Origin: Albifimbria verrucaria
Lineage: Eukaryota > Ascomycota > Sordariomycetes > Hypocreales > Stachybotryaceae
Assembly: GCA_020081605.1 (NCBI GenBank)
Contig: JAHREC010000013.1
Location: 6,510,001 to 6,574,000, forward strand
Direction: 5' to 3'
Length of the DNA: 64,000 nt
Positions 50,650 through 63,989 of this stretch are shown here, piece by piece; the stretch's first letter is position 1; each line of letters opens with the position of its first letter. The position numbers were made by a program, and so were the translations under genes. The notes beneath the pieces are model-generated. The model saw only the letters and a list, made by a program, of their open reading frames with translations, was not told the origin of the DNA and did not search any database.

Positions 50650-52185
50650 TAGAATTTGAATGGGAAATCTCAAGGAAACCAGTATTCACCATTGGAGCTT
50701 CGCATAGAGATTGATACAAAGATTTTCCAGTACCAGGCAATGTTACCTGATGCAAGATTATTGCCAGCTTTTTCCATTCAATCTTCCGTCAATCTATATC
50801 TCTTCTGTTCAAGAGCAATTCAGATACGACTTGATAACTTCTTTATGTATGATGCTGCTCAACCGTTTACAAAGCAGCCGAGATATACAATGCAAATACA
50901 GCTAGTCTCCTCTATTCTAACAAGTGATCCGTGTTTAATTTGAGGAGTCCTGATCCTATCCTATCACTATTACTCTTCTGTTTGTATTCATGCCTTTTCA
51001 AGAAGATATAGGAGGTCTACGACATATTCTTTTACACAGGGAGGACTTAAAAACTGACAAGTTGTGTGAAACCTGGTCGATAGTACACCTCACTCACTCC
51101 TGGTCATCCATTCGCTAAACCCCGTAAGCGAATTTCAGCTCTGAGGCATACAAAAAGTGGACAGTTGGTCCATTCCTAGAGTCTGCAGTGATGGAGAGTG
51201 GGAGTAGTGTCGTGAGCCTTCCGAAACGTGCATGACGACTGAATTACTGTCTTCCCCACTTTATCTAGTAAGCAGCCTGAACCAGGTCCAGCATCCCCTA
51301 ATACAGGCCTATGGCATTTTTTACAAGGCTCATTTCATGAGTACTTTGTCAATGACTAGGTGCTGTAGCAAGTATACAGTTTATGAGAGGAGGGTACAAC
51401 CTTTTTGTCTGCCATGCAGAGCAGCAACTTTGAAGACTCATGTAAATCGCACAACACATCTACACAACTGATAAAAATCTCCCTGCCAATTATGAAGAAT
51501 TGTCCCACCCTCAAACAAGTAGTGACCCCAAGTACGTGTTAGTATCCCTACGACTAACTAATTGCCCACTGTCGGGAGCCACTAATCCGTGGTGTAGTAA
51601 TATCCCTGCTCCCTGGGACACTAACGCAGTCAGATCTAGCTGCCTTAGGTCGCGAGAACCCTTCCTCACAAAAGTAGATGTCGGACACAGGCCAAGGAAA
51701 GGTGGATCCAACAAGCAGCGCGTTGTTGACTGTGGCACGGGGTTGGGTGGGTTACACGAGATTTAACAAAACAAGTGAGTGGTGCGATGCCGCAGGTTAG
51801 CCCGTAGGTAACTGATATTTCGATCTTGGCAAAGGCAGGAACCATTGAGACAGTTGAGGGAATGAATTTGATTACGGTGTTTCTGATTGTGATAGGATAT
51901 GAGTGTTCTGATGGAAGCTCAAAGGTATTCGGCTCACGGTCCATACTCCTCCACAATGGCGGACAACTTCTTATGACCTTATGTCGCTCTGTATTACGAT
52001 TTGCATAAACAAATAAATGACATACCGAGGAGCCGCTATGTTGCTTAGTTGATACGCCTCCAATAATCCAATTGAGTCTTCAAAGCAGAGCGAACGTAAG
52101 CCCAATCACTACTGGGTCATATTTAAATACACGAAAGGACTTGGACGGCTCCTGGCTTGTAGTATATTCAGCTTCTGGTCTGATT
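50650..52185. other. Intergenic region, nothing recognised
   Basis: About 1.5 kb between ferredoxin and carrier. Short open frames exist on both strands but none shows a domain motif or a splice-joined extension. Confidence 0.45.
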
Positions 52186-53237
52186 ATGGAACTTGGCCCA
52201 GTGTCTTTCGAAACATCCGCGGTTTCTACGAATAAACTGTCAACTGATAGCCATTCGATCACAACTGTGTTCCAAGATGTAGTCTTTGGCTCGGTGAGAA
52301 AGCCACTGCCTCATACAGCCTTCAGCAATAAGATCTAACATGAGACTAGGTCTCTGGTATAGTAGGAAAATGCATCGAGTACCCGTTCGACACTATCAAG
52401 GTTCGCCTCCAAAGTCAGCCCGAACATATGCCCCTTCGATACAATGGTGCAGTAGATTGCTTTAGGCAGTCCGTAAAGGCGGACGGATTTAGGAGTCTCT
52501 ATCGCGGCATCAGTGTCCCATTGGTTGGAGCATCGGCTGAGACCAGCAGCTTGTTCTTTTTCGAAAGCCTTGGTCGAGAAGCATTGTACGCAGCAGGTGT
52601 AGGTTCACGAGACTTAGATCTACCATTACCAGCATTGTGGTTCGCAGGTGCCTTCTCCGGTTTCTTCGCATCTTTTGTGATGACCCCTATTGAGCTTCTG
52701 AAATGCAAAATCCAAGCACCAGTACTCCGGAACGGCGTATCGATTTCTCCACTGAAACCGCTCCAGGTCTTAAGCCAGGTCTACCGCCAAGCAGGGTTTC
52801 TTGGGTTTTGGCAGGGGCAAACGGGCACTTTGATCCGAGAGACTGGCGGTACTGCGGCTTGGTTTGGAGCTAAAGAGACGGTCACCGCTCTATTCCGTAG
52901 CAGCAGAAACCGATCGACACAATTTGTTTCCGAAAAGCCAGAGCTGCTACAGCAACCCTTGCCGATCTGGCAACAAGCCGTCGCTGGAGCTTCAGCAGGG
53001 GTATCCTACAACTTTCTGTTCTTCCCTGCAGACACCATAAAGTCCAGAATGCAGACAACGGCTCTGAGAGGCAGTGTTAAGCGTTCCTTTTGGGAAGAGG
53101 GCCGCGCGCTCTGGAATCAGCATGGACTCCGTGGCATGTATCGTGGTTGCGGCATCACCTGTCTGCGTGCAGCTCCAGCGTCGGCGTTTATATTCATGGT
53201 TTACGACGGATTAAAGAATTTCTGGAGCACCCACTGA
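52186..53237 (+). CDS. Mitochondrial carrier (SLC25), basic amino acid / ornithine-carrier-like
   Basis: Inner-membrane exchanger. The exons 52186-52293 and 52350-53237 (GTGAGA donor, CTAAC branch) join in phase 0 and give an intact 331-aa protein. All three family signatures P-x-D/E-x-x-K/R are present: YPFDTIK at residues 47-53, TPIELLK at 148-154 and FPADTIK at 261-267, each opening one of the three repeats. The [19 protein letters not shown] block resembles Ort1-type ornithine carriers, and the [14 protein letters not shown] and [13 protein letters not shown] segments also fit basic-amino-acid carriers. This is a subfamily guess. If it carries lysine or ornithine, it could support the mitochondrially targeted lysine aminomutase, but 37 kb and several unrelated genes lie between them. 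Confidence 0.85.
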
Positions 53238-56200
53238 CGGATATTAGTCGCTTTCTGTTTTATAATTAGGATCAAATCCACAAAATGTAGAAACCGTCTC
53301 TAGATCAAATTGAATGAAGGGGTTGGAACAGGTGCGGAGGAAATGCAGGAAAAGTCCACCATTACCCTGGGCAATCGTCGACTATAAGTACCTGGACGTT
53401 ATCTATCTCCGAGATCAGCAAAATTTCCCAATATCCGACTCTATACGGAGAATTACGATTATGGAAACGGCCGAGCCCACCGAGCTGCATAAAGATAAAG
53501 GGGTAATTGGTAGCGACGCATATATCAACATGTACCTAGCCAGTTTGCAATCCAATCTAAAGAATACTGTTTTCATTGCCGTTTCTGGGCTGTTCAAAAG
53601 GGCGAATTTGGTGGATTTAGTGGCATAGGTGTGAACGTAAACTGGCTGATGATGGGTTACACAGACGGTCGGTAGTGGAGAGAAATATTACTCTCAGAAA
53701 GCAAGGTCGGTTTTCCTGCTTCTGTGATATTGTTTCAAACTGCTGCTTGCATCCAGATCAAATTCAGATTGAACAAACACAATTATTTGCAGTGACTCAT
53801 GTGTATGTTGGCTTCGTCATCTAAAGGCTGGATAGATACGCCATAATAGAACCGTTGTGGCCATGAAACCACGCCTTTGGGTTCTGTTCTTCCTTTTACT
53901 TATGTTAAAGTACAGGAGATAAACGACCTTCAAATTGAGACCATCTCGCCTAAGGACTGGTTGAATGGCGATAATTCTCAAGGTGATGAAAGCCTCGTAC
54001 TGATCACAAAGACTTGCAGGAGATAATGCATAGTATAATTTATCAATATATCTTGGAACAGTTGATCTAATGGCATTTAAGACAAACAAATGACTCCGAG
54101 GTGTACAAAGGGAACAAGGATAACACCTATCTGGCTGGCACATCACCCAGTGTTCGGTACTGAGAAGTCACCAAGATGTTGAGTCGATACCTCTTCAAGC
54201 CCATCGAACTCTCCAACTACCTCGCGGAATTAGTTTTCTGGACTCGTTCCGTTTTCATTAGAGGTATGCCAGTAATCTGACCAATACCAAGCTTTTATGC
54301 ACCATAGTGAAGGATGCAATACGAGGAACGAACACTGATACCCCTGCTGTCAACACCAGAAGGGACCCTTCTACAGATGGGGTGTACCTTCAGCTGTGAT
54401 TCCCAGCATGACCTCTGTCTCTGCCTACGGGTTACCTAGAGAAGCGAGCTTCAACGACTCTCACAACCCAGAGACTTGAAACTTCATTGCTCAGAAAACA
54501 CCGAATCAGTTCACCAGCTATAGCATCGGAAGAACCTCACAATCAAGTATCTACGAATATGTTGGCATGATCCTGCGAGGCCAGTTGGCCCGTTGCATGA
54601 CCAAAGGCCGTCGATACTTTGGGTACATACAAGATCTGGAAACAATCTCTTGGCGGCTCGCCAAGGATGCCCCTGATCTCGATCTCAACCCCGAGATCTT
54701 GGCTTGATTGCCTGTCAGCCCCAACGCCATGCTACAGCCCAGATGCATTCGCTTGAACACACAACTACCGAGAGAACGGAATGTAACCCATGAATTAAAC
54801 TTAAGTTTCCTGCAAGCTCTTGAGCCGCAAAATGACCCGATGCTACCGTCTACTTTAAATACAACGTCACTTGTTACTTCCCACTCAAAGATCTCCAAAG
54901 CAGCGAATCGCCCCAGTCCAGCTCAACAACAAAGCTCGGAGTAAATGATATTTGTGTTTTAAAAAATGTTGATAGCATTCGCACTCGACACCATATGTTA
55001 ACAAAGACACCGCAGGCTTCAATAGGTCATGGATAAGATATCACCAAGTTGAATGCTCATCGACCTCGACTGAACATTGGCCTTGGCCGCCCAGGTTGCC
55101 ACAATGATGCTCCAAATGCAGCAAGGTTACTGAAGAAGGTTATCTTCAGGGATCCTAGGGTGGCCTAGCCCCTGCTTGTCTGGCCGTAGGCGCCCTGGGG
55201 TTAGCTGGCCAGATGACAGCCAAAAGGTGAAATAACGTACCATTGCCACTTTGAGGGCAGTGGAGAAATGGTATTTGGGTCCTGCAAGTAAACTCTTACC
55301 CCGGAATAAAAACAGGAAGGTCGCTACGTGGGCTGTCGTATCTGCCAGGAAGCCTGGGGCCGTAGCCAATATCTCCACAAGCCTGCCGCAGAACCTGATT
55401 TCCGAGCGTAATTACTGGCTGCAATGGACCGGCTTGCGGCAGCACCTGGAGTAGGTGCTTAGCGCCCTAGTGCGATAGTGTGTACGGATATACTACAGGC
55501 CACAGGACCCCTTGACTGGGGTCTAGATACACAAAGGGTCTTGGCCATTTTAGACCCGATTGTGGATGATGACAGGTGATCTTACCCAGAATAGTGAGAT
55601 CAGGCTCTATAAAGGAATATGACTATCTTGAATAGTAATCAGACCTTTTCGTCTATAATCAAATATTCAGATAGTAGTTGGCGTCGCTATGATAGGCCTC
55701 TGTTCAATTGCAAAAGCCCGCATTTTTTATAACTAAGCACCACTCGGTTCTTTTCGATTAAAAATCCATTCTGCTCGCGTGCTACTCAATGCGGCTTACC
55801 CCATTGAGAGATGAAAATCGAACGGTCCTTTGCCGAGGCTAGCATTTGACATCCTTGCGGCCTGTACCACGCATTGCATCTGGACCTTTTGTGAGACTGC
55901 GCGTAGTGCTTGTGATGACTCTGAGCAGATTTAGAAGGCACAACGGCTGGCCCCCAATCATCTGTGCCGCCCTTGACTGCGCGTACCCTCCAGTGACTGG
56001 AGAGCACCCCTACATCCTCCCCACAGATTCGGTTGGCACAAGCGTTTAGGGTGCATGAGCTTACGGGTCAGATGCCCTCTTTGGAGAGTCACCGCCGGGT
56101 AACAAACCGACTGGGCGCCGCTCCGGCCACTTATCACTTGAATAGATCGTCTAAGAGCATTGCAGAGTCCTAGACACTACGGCCCCCATGTTTCCAACCT

Positions 56201-57898
56201 AGCAAAGTCTGGAAAGTCCTGGGGATTGCAAACCCAGCTAGGGTCTCTCCTTGGGAACCTCGCCATTCGGTAGGATTGGTCGTGCTCATCTTTGCTGTAT
56301 TGCGTGGTTGTTTGGGCTAGTGGATGCAGGTCTGGTTCCTAAGCGGCATTAGAAAAGGGGACTTTTGACTGCCGCCATTTCAGCCCTAGCGAATGCTGAT
56401 GTTGAGACAAACAAGGCACTGACCCATTCTTAGCCTCGCCGGCGTGGTCGGGAGTCGCCGATAGCATTCACGGCCAACCCACCCAGGCACCCAGGACACC
56501 CACCACATGTGTCCATATTTCCAAGCCCCGTGGAGCCTTCAACGGGAAACCATCAGTGCCGAACTCCGCCAAATCCACATAATTCTCCACTGAATCTTCC
56601 TTCTGCTCTGCTTGGTTTCTCTTCGTTTTATGTCTGTCTTTCGTATTTGCGGACCAAGGCCTTAAGTGGCATACTCGGCGAGGCCTTGGAACACGCCTTT
56701 GGACGAGCGGCTCGGCAGTCAAAGGACAAACAAAACCACAAAAATTTCCTCTTCTGGCAAACGGACCCTTGCTTAGACTAACTGCTGCGAGTATCGCCAT
56801 TCGTTTGTCATGGGATGCCAGAGTAGCCGGGGACGACAGCAAGCCCAGCGCACCCACCGCATGTTTGAGTTGACCAGTCAAAACCAGGTCTCCACGTGGA
56901 AATCAGCATGGAGGTCCAGGTCAGTGAGGGGGTGCTGTTTTACTTGACACCAGTTCCACTATTATTCGTATTTTGCCCTATCTTCTTTCCCGCAGTAGCT
57001 GTTATGTCAACTTCGTGTCTACCAAGGATCGACCGGTTCCAGACATGCGTGCCGCAGCAACGCGTCCCACTGTGCCGATTATCCTGCATGAGGTAGTATT
57101 GCGCGAGCAAGGTGGCACGATGTAATTACATGATCGTAGCCACCGAGGTGGCCTTGGCTTGGCCCTCTCTAACGTAGTTGTAACCTGCAACACAATGCTC
57201 GGAAACTGTTCAAGCCCTTACCTAGGGTCACATCGGTGAGCAATAGTTGCTGGGTCTACCTCAGCATGCCTATAACACGCCTGTAAATATCATCATCACC
57301 CATAGTGTGAAGCTGTAGAGGTAAGCTGACCACTGGTGAGCCTATCGTTGCCATTTCTGTGAAAAAGCGTTCAAAATAACCAGCCACGTTACAAAGATGA
57401 AAGGCTTTTCAATGTTACACGATTGATGGCAGAGTGCACGCCCGTTTTTAAAACCTAGACGCGTAGACGCACATTCGTATAGGCTATTAACACGAGAACT
57501 TGCGGCGACTACACTTCAGACAGAATATATCATGGAGCACGGTCATGATTCACTATACCATTGTGGCGACTTTACACAGTCTGGTACCCACGCTAACATA
57601 CGGCATCCCTGCAAACTTGCCCAGGCAACTTACTCCAAAACCAAGATGTCTCGGTGCAAAGGCACAAAAGCCAGCCCCCTGCAATAGGCAAGGCCACTGG
57701 TATCTTACGAAACTGGCTGCTAACTCAATGCAGGATCCTTTCCTCGCACATCAACGGGGCCGTCTGCACGCATATGTAAGAGCTTAACCCATCGCCATCT
57801 TTTGTGCATAAGTATTACTATCACCCTTTTATAGGATTTCAAGTGCTACAATTCCATGCTTGTGAGATCCCTCATCACTTCTACACCCCTTGCGCACC
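53238..57898. other. Gene-poor region of 4.7 kb
   Basis: I find no convincing gene. Around 54330-54960 a plus-strand frame carries stretches such as IPSMTSVSAYGLPREASFND, vaguely like the region before the haem loop of cytochrome P450s, but with stops and without the FxxGxxxC motif. Elsewhere only short unsupported frames occur. No transposase or terminal repeats were seen. Confidence 0.45.
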
Positions 57899-59522
57899 AT
57901 GTCCTCAAGAACCGATACGAATGCTTCTGGTTCAGATGTTAGGCCCTCCTATGCTCTGCCTGATGTAACTGGGCTTGCCGCTCAGGATGACTGGACCAAA
58001 GCTGGTAACCCCAAGGAGAGGAAAAAGCTCCAGAATCGAGTTGCCCAGAGGATATACCGTAAAGACGTCTCCTCCTTCTTAACACCAAACTTATATACTG
58101 ATAGTCACCAGGTCAACGAGTAAAGACACGCCTGCAAGAGCTGCAAGCAAAGATTGATGCACATGAACGGGCTAACAGTAATTATCCGGCAAATGACAAT
58201 GAGAATAGAACAGATAACTTTCTCTTGCCTTCACCAGCCGCCAGTACGAGCCCAAAGACACCTGCAAATTCCAAGACTATCCCTCCAGCAGACTTGGATA
58301 AAGCACCTAAAGTAACACCGATAGCACAAAATGATCCTCCACAATCAGCCGATGAAATGTCGAGTGGCAGTCGGGACACTTTTGATTTCCAACTCAAACC
58401 GCTTGACACAGCTGGTTCAGCTTCGGAAGACTTAGCCCAAGCCGGCAGGGCTTCTTCTGAATGGTCACAGCGGACAACAATGGCATCCCATGAGCTAGTT
58501 CGAGACTTGCTGGCACTTCAAACGGAGCTCACAAATAAGTTAAACAGCCTTCAAGGCGACACCGACTTGATGTCTCATTTAGCTACATCAGGTACTGTCA
58601 TGAAAGGTACTTTGTCTCAAACTATTTTCAGGCAAGCTGGATCTGACATACCATAGGGTTATCAGATATGAGCCAAGCCGAGATGGTAAATTGTCATTCC
58701 GTGGCGATGCCCGAAATGAGTGACACCATCGACTTCACCTCCTGGAAGCCTAGTACGGGCTCAGAGAGGATGTATCAGTCGATTACGGATACGTGTTCTC
58801 CTAATTATGTTTCACCGCCATCTGACTCACACATGGTGGATGATGATATGGACTTTAACTCTCACCTCAGCGACACTACAACTGTCCCTGGGAGGCATGA
58901 CTCAATTAGCGAGCGGTTTGAGTCAATAATGGATCGTGTTGAGGCTGTCGGATATGAGAACTTCGATCGACTGGTAGCAGCATATTACAGCGAGACCTTT
59001 CCTAAATCTTCACCTCTATACAACGAGCAATGGCTGAGCCGTAATCGGCGCCTACCCCAAGTACTCTCTGAGATCTTTGGATCCTCCACGGAATGGACCT
59101 CCAAGGAGCGGCAAGGCCTCAACGAAGAAATATTAAAATTAACGGAGTCTGTACTCAAGAACGAAAGCAATAACGTCCATGGCACCCTGGAGGATAAATT
59201 AAGGTCTCTGTCACTGGACTTAAACAACAGTTCTGCAGCACCTGCAACGCAACACATACTAGATCTTAAGGGAATGGTGATCAGCGAGGTGAGTTTCAAT
59301 GCTATTTCAAGTTTTTATTAGGTACCCATGCTAAGCAAGCTTTGTTTGTTGCAAATATAGTTGCCCAACCTGTGGTCATTGGGTGTGGGACTAGCCTCTG
59401 CAAATCCGACATTACGGCAGAAGGATCGTGCCAACATTGCTCTATCGGTGACATTGCTACTACACTTTGCAGGCCGCTTTCCCAAGGACCAGTTGATCAA
59501 AGTTCTAAATGCCTGTATATAG
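57899..59522 (+). CDS. bZIP transcription factor with fungal C-terminal domain
   Basis: DNA-binding regulator. Exons are 57899-58058, 58112-59288 and 59361-59522. The basic region NPKERKKLQNRVAQRIYR spans the first splice site, which splits Arg54; Asn46-x7-Arg54 is the bZIP signature. A short zipper (RLQELQAKIDAHE) follows. After a Pro/Ser-rich middle comes a C-terminal domain (FESIMDRVEAVGYENFDRLV, NEQWLSRNRRLPQVLSE, and in exon 3 LRQKDRANIALSVTLLLHFAGRF) common in a fungal bZIP group. About 499 aa. One frame change near 58645 requires one base; an extra intron is the alternative. It lies 10.5 kb beyond the NRPS, separated by three other genes, so a role as cluster regulator is only possible. 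Confidence 0.8.
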
Positions 59523-60412
59523 AGGCGCGGTATCAGATGCGGACCTGGTGCAAAACATATACGAGAACATGAATAAACAACTTGAAACAGAAAAGGCGGC
59601 TTATGGTTTATGATACTTTGAAAGGGTGGTTCTGTTTGCAAACACCAAAAACGATCGTTAAGAGCTTTAGATTTAGGTTACAAGAGGGACTGGTGGAACG
59701 GAATGATAGTTGTAACATGTCTTCTTAGTTCACACACAGGCTTAGTGAGTAAATGGAGAATCACATCTTGAGCCACATGGAATTTTATCTCCCACCGCGC
59801 CACAGGTTACAGTAGATATGCGGAATTTCTGCCTTCACGCTGTAGATTGTTGGAACAGGGTTATATCTACCACAATGACTATCCTGCCAAGTGTAGGTAC
59901 CTTACTTTTTGCAACATAGATTTATACCAATAAAAGTATAGATAATCATAGAATACAACTACATAGACTCCTACTCACATTCTCCATTCTTTCTCGTCCC
60001 AATTGCTATTCTGACTCAGAGACGGTAAAAAGCCCATGTCATATTGGTATGGATCGATTAATGTGCCACAATATTTGGAAGGCAAGTGCCTACCACTACT
60101 TCCCAGTCGTGACCTGGACTAATGTATAAATATCTACCTGGTAAATCAAGGAGGAGTACAATATACACGAATCCAATGGGGTAATAGTTTACCGGACATT
60201 GGAGCCATATATCCAGTTGAGGCAATCTCATCGCAGGTCATCAAGGGGAAAACTTTTCTGGATCTTCACGTGCTTCAGAGTATATGAATATTGCTGCTTA
60301 CCAAGCATCTTCTTGCTTAGTCTTGAAACTTATTTCTTTTTCTCAAGGCCGTTCGCTTGATCATGATTTACCGCTACGTCTCAAGCCTTCCTTTGCAAAC
60401 CGGAACTACACA
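59523..60412. other. Intergenic region upstream of the EEP-fold gene
   Basis: These 890 bp are AT-rich and show no gene. They should include the 3' UTR of the bZIP gene and the promoter of the next gene. Confidence 0.45.
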
Positions 60413-61417
60413 ATGGCTAGTCAAAAGCTCTCTCGTACCCTCGGCACTTTCGATCCCTCCGCTATGCGCTGGGTACCTGTCCCTCGGCGTGTTTTATTGC
60501 AAAGACCTCTTCAGTCGAGTGCAGGAACCACGTTCAGCCTGGTTTCATGGAACATCGACGCCTTCTCTCCTCGGCCGGCCGCTCGCGCTCGCGCAATTTT
60601 AGACCATCTCCTAAGTAGTCCGTCTGCTAGGAGTGACATAATCTTTCTTCAAGAGGTCACATTAGCTGTTCGCGATAATTTGTTGCAAGATATGCGTATT
60701 CGTAATGGCTTTTTCACCACCGATACCGAGGATACCACATCGTTCAGTGACGTACCATTTGCGACCATGACGTTGCTGTCCAAGAGGTTGTTCACCTGCT
60801 GCAATACGACCAAAGACGACCACAGAGGATCAGTTGCTCGATTCCAACTTCCGAGCCGCTTTGGACGGGATGTATTATGCACCGATGTGTTCCTACCATT
60901 TGAAACAAGCTCGACAGATTCAAGGCCTTCCTGTCTCGTCTCCGAACACTCGGGTCTACAGCGATTGCGACTGCTAAATCTGCATCTTGACTCCTTTGGC
61001 CAAACTTTCATTATCGGAAAAGCCAGATGGCGATTGTGGCGAGTGTTATGCACGATACAAACGTCGAACAAGGGAGTCATACGAGACTATAGGGCTCGCA
61101 GCTGGTGATTTCAATGCCGTCAGATTGGAGGACCAAGGGCTTATTGAAGAGAATGGATTATCAGATCCATGGCTTCAGCTATATGGCAGCACTACGGAGT
61201 GCTCGGGAGCAAGCTCTGAGGCGGCTACGAGTATTTACCAGCCCACTTCAAGATCTGGAAGATTGGATAGAGTAGCTTTGACAAAGGGTTTCGAACCCTC
61301 GATATGCATCTTCTTCAACCAGGTAAAATTGAATTACCCAAGCCAGGTGAAGAGAAGAGTAGTGACATCCGTTGGAGTGACCATCCTGGACTCAAATGCA
61401 GCTTACGAGTGAGGTAG
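60413..61417 (+). CDS. Endonuclease/exonuclease/phosphatase-fold protein (TDP2-like)
   Basis: Metal-dependent phosphodiester hydrolase. The five expected EEP motifs are in order: LVSWNID (metal-site Asn), IIFLQEV (catalytic Glu), LLNLHLDSF, AGDFNAV (Asp-Asn pair), and a terminal WSDHPGL (Asp-His). The SWNID, LQEV, GDFN and SDH set is shared with tyrosyl-DNA phosphodiesterase 2 and related fungal enzymes. I start at ATG 60413 (MASQKLSRTL), although an in-frame ATG at 60284 would add 43 residues. Three frame changes near 61023, 61090 and 61302, one base each, are needed to link the motifs; the length is then 335 aa. No signal peptide is evident. It is likely a DNA-repair or general nuclease gene unrelated to the NRPS. 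Confidence 0.75.
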
Positions 61418-61705
61418 TTTAGATCCAATAGATGTTCTCGAGTGTCGAAAGCGGCTGAAGAACTTGCTTTATTTTATAGTGCCACCTCAACGACAAAGTG
61501 TTAAGGTGGCCGGGTATCAGCTGACGCTGTAGCTATATCTTGGAGGATGTTAGAACAGGGCTATGGAAGTCTCCCAGGCTGGACACCCAGGGAAGCAAAT
61601 AGAAAATCAATCTCTATAACATGTATGCATTCATGCCACAGACAGTCACAACATTGGCGGCAACCACCCAGAGAATCTATTTCGACCTTTGATGCCGGTT
61701 TATTC

Positions 61706-63989
61706 CTACCTACTCGCCGCTCGGTGTTGTAAGATGACTGGATCCGGTGGATTTAAAGCTTCGTGAGAGCTTTTGCTAACCAGTAGCGGCCCACCTGGTC
61801 TAACCAACCATCTCAACAACTTCTTCATCAAAATCTGCTTATTCATGGGCTTGGCGATATAATCATCCATCCCTTTGTCCAGGCAAAGATCCATGTCACC
61901 TTTCAGAGCATAAGCTGTCATGGCGATAATAGGCAAGTGAATGCCGCTCTTGCGCATGCGAACTGTGGCTTCGTATCCATTCATAACGGGCATACTGACG
62001 TCCATCAATATCAGATCAAAGTCCTTGGGCGCCGCAGTCACGGCCTTGACTGCCTGGGCACCGTCTCCGACAATGGTAATGTTCTCGAAACCGAATCCAT
62101 GTAGCATGCCGATGAGGACCTTTTGATTGATGATGTTGTCTTCAGCTGCAAGGATTCGTATTTTGGGCGCTAACTGCTTTATTTGTGCCAGTTGTGCAGC
62201 ACCGTCTTCGGGTTTCGGTATTTGCTGCTGGGGAGTTCGGCGCTGCGTTCTGCTTTGACATGGATAGCTTGAATTTGCTTGAGAGGGTTGAGCTTTTGAA
62301 CTTGGCCGAGAACCAGAAAATGCTCCCTTGCTCGTTCGGATTTGCACGAAACCCTATGTCTCCACCCATCAGCTCGACGAGAGACTTTGCAATGGAAAGT
62401 CCAAGGCCTGTTCCTTGCCGGCGCTTCTGGTACGTCGTGTCAAGCTGTGTAAATGGCTTGAAAAGCCTCTGCGCAGCTTCTTCCGAAACTCCATGCCCAG
62501 TATCCTTCACCTCCGTCAGGATGGTGCACGTCATCTCGTCTTCAACTAATACATTTACGCGCACCAAGATAGACCCGTGTTCAGTAAACTTGCCCGCATT
62601 GCCAATAATGTTTTCGGCAACTTGTCTGTACCTCAAAGGATCACCTTCTAAGAGTTTCGGGAGACCAGGTGCCAATACAAGCTCGAGGGAAACGCCAGGT
62701 TGTACAGTGGTTTGCACGCTCCGCACAACAGAAGAGAGGACGCTCGCAACATCTATTGTCTCATTTGTTAGGAGAATTCGCCCGCGGCAAGCTTTGAGTA
62801 GTCAAGGATATCGTTAATGACTTGCAACAAGACCCTGCCTGACTCCTCAATGATGTTCGCAGTTTCTCGCTGCTCCTCGGTCAAGCGTGAGTCAAGCAGC
62901 AAGGTACAGGCGGAGAGCATGCCATGCATCGGTGTCCGTATCTCATGGCTAATGTTAGCCAGAAAATCATTCTTCAGTTTGGTGCTCTCTTCGTATGCAG
63001 CTATAAGTCGCAACTCCGCTTCTTTCCTCTCTGTCAGGTTGCGCGTCACCTTGCCAAAACCAACATGCACATTGTCCTTGTACACAGCCGTGATGACCAC
63101 GTTGGCCCAAAACCGGCTGCCGTCTTTCCTAAACCTCCAGCCTTCATCAGTCACGCGGCCTTCTCGCAAGCAAATCTCAAGTTCTTTTTCTGGCTTTCCA
63201 GCACGAAGATCTGCCTCGCCATAAAAGATGGAGAAGTGCTTTCCCACAATTTCCTCCCTTTTATAGCCTTTATTGAGTTCCGCACCGGTATTCCAGGTCA
63301 TAATATTGCCACGCGTATCGAGCAGGAAAATCGCGTAGTCTTTGACTACTTGAATCAATATTCGTAAAGGATCCTCCAGCAGTGATGGGTTTTGGGCGAG
63401 GGCGGTGTCGGAAACGGTGCTGAGGGGCTCTGTCTTCTCCCACTCAAAGACAAAACACAAGAGGTCATCTTGTTTGTGCACCGGTATAATTCGGGCGGTC
63501 CAGGATAGCCCATCTGCGACGTAGGCAGCATGGCATAGTCGGAGGTCACGAGTGGCAAGGGCGGTCTCGAGAGCGAAGTTAAGAGGGATGCGGTCGAAAC
63601 GCTCGGTCGGCGATCCCTTGTAGAGTGCGACAAAGAGATCCTGGTCCACCAAATCGTTGCGACTGCGATTCCAGGCCTTTAGCAAACTGGCCGAAGCCCT
63701 TTGTATTCGATAAGTCGGGAAACGACAAGTGTGGGGACGGGAAAGTAGTCCAGAATCTCCGTACTGGCGTCTGGCGCCCTGGTACTGGCCAAGGGCAGGG
63801 GTTCTGTGTGGCTCGTTGCCATCGGCAATGAACAGTCGGACTCGGTGGAAGTCTGATGAGGCCACAATGCCATGATCCTGCATGCATACGAGATGGAGTT
63901 GAGATCGAGCAGAATTGTCCATTCCAGCCCCTTATCCGCCACACAAATCCCAGCGCGCTTCAGCTGGTCCAGCCCCGTTGGCTAACCAT
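61706..63989 (-). CDS. Hybrid histidine kinase: PAS, HisKA, HATPase, receiver
   Basis: Signal-sensing phosphorelay kinase, soluble as read (no membrane segment). From the N-terminus: a poorly conserved sensory region, a PAS domain (about 63000-63330; AIFLLDTRGNIMTWNTGAE), HisKA with H-box NISHEIRTPMHGM (about 62925-62960), HATPase with N box AENIIGNAGKF, G1 VKDTGHG and G2 GTGLGLSIAKSL, then a receiver (AAEDN acidic pair, phospho-acceptor in LMDVSMPVMNG, lysine in IAKPM). About 762 aa if started at ATG 63989; the true start may lie beyond the window. Frame changes occur near 63965, 63702 and 62778, and two bases are needed in the linker at about 62200-62310, where an intron cannot be excluded. 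Convergent with the EEP-fold gene across 288 bp. Confidence 0.8.

Noticed and set aside
51232..52008. Short open frames between ferredoxin and carrier
   Set aside because: No domain resemblance, no splice extension, ordinary length for chance.
54180..54960. Cytochrome P450 gene
   Set aside because: Only one short stretch resembles the family; stops interrupt it and the haem-binding FxxGxxxC is absent.
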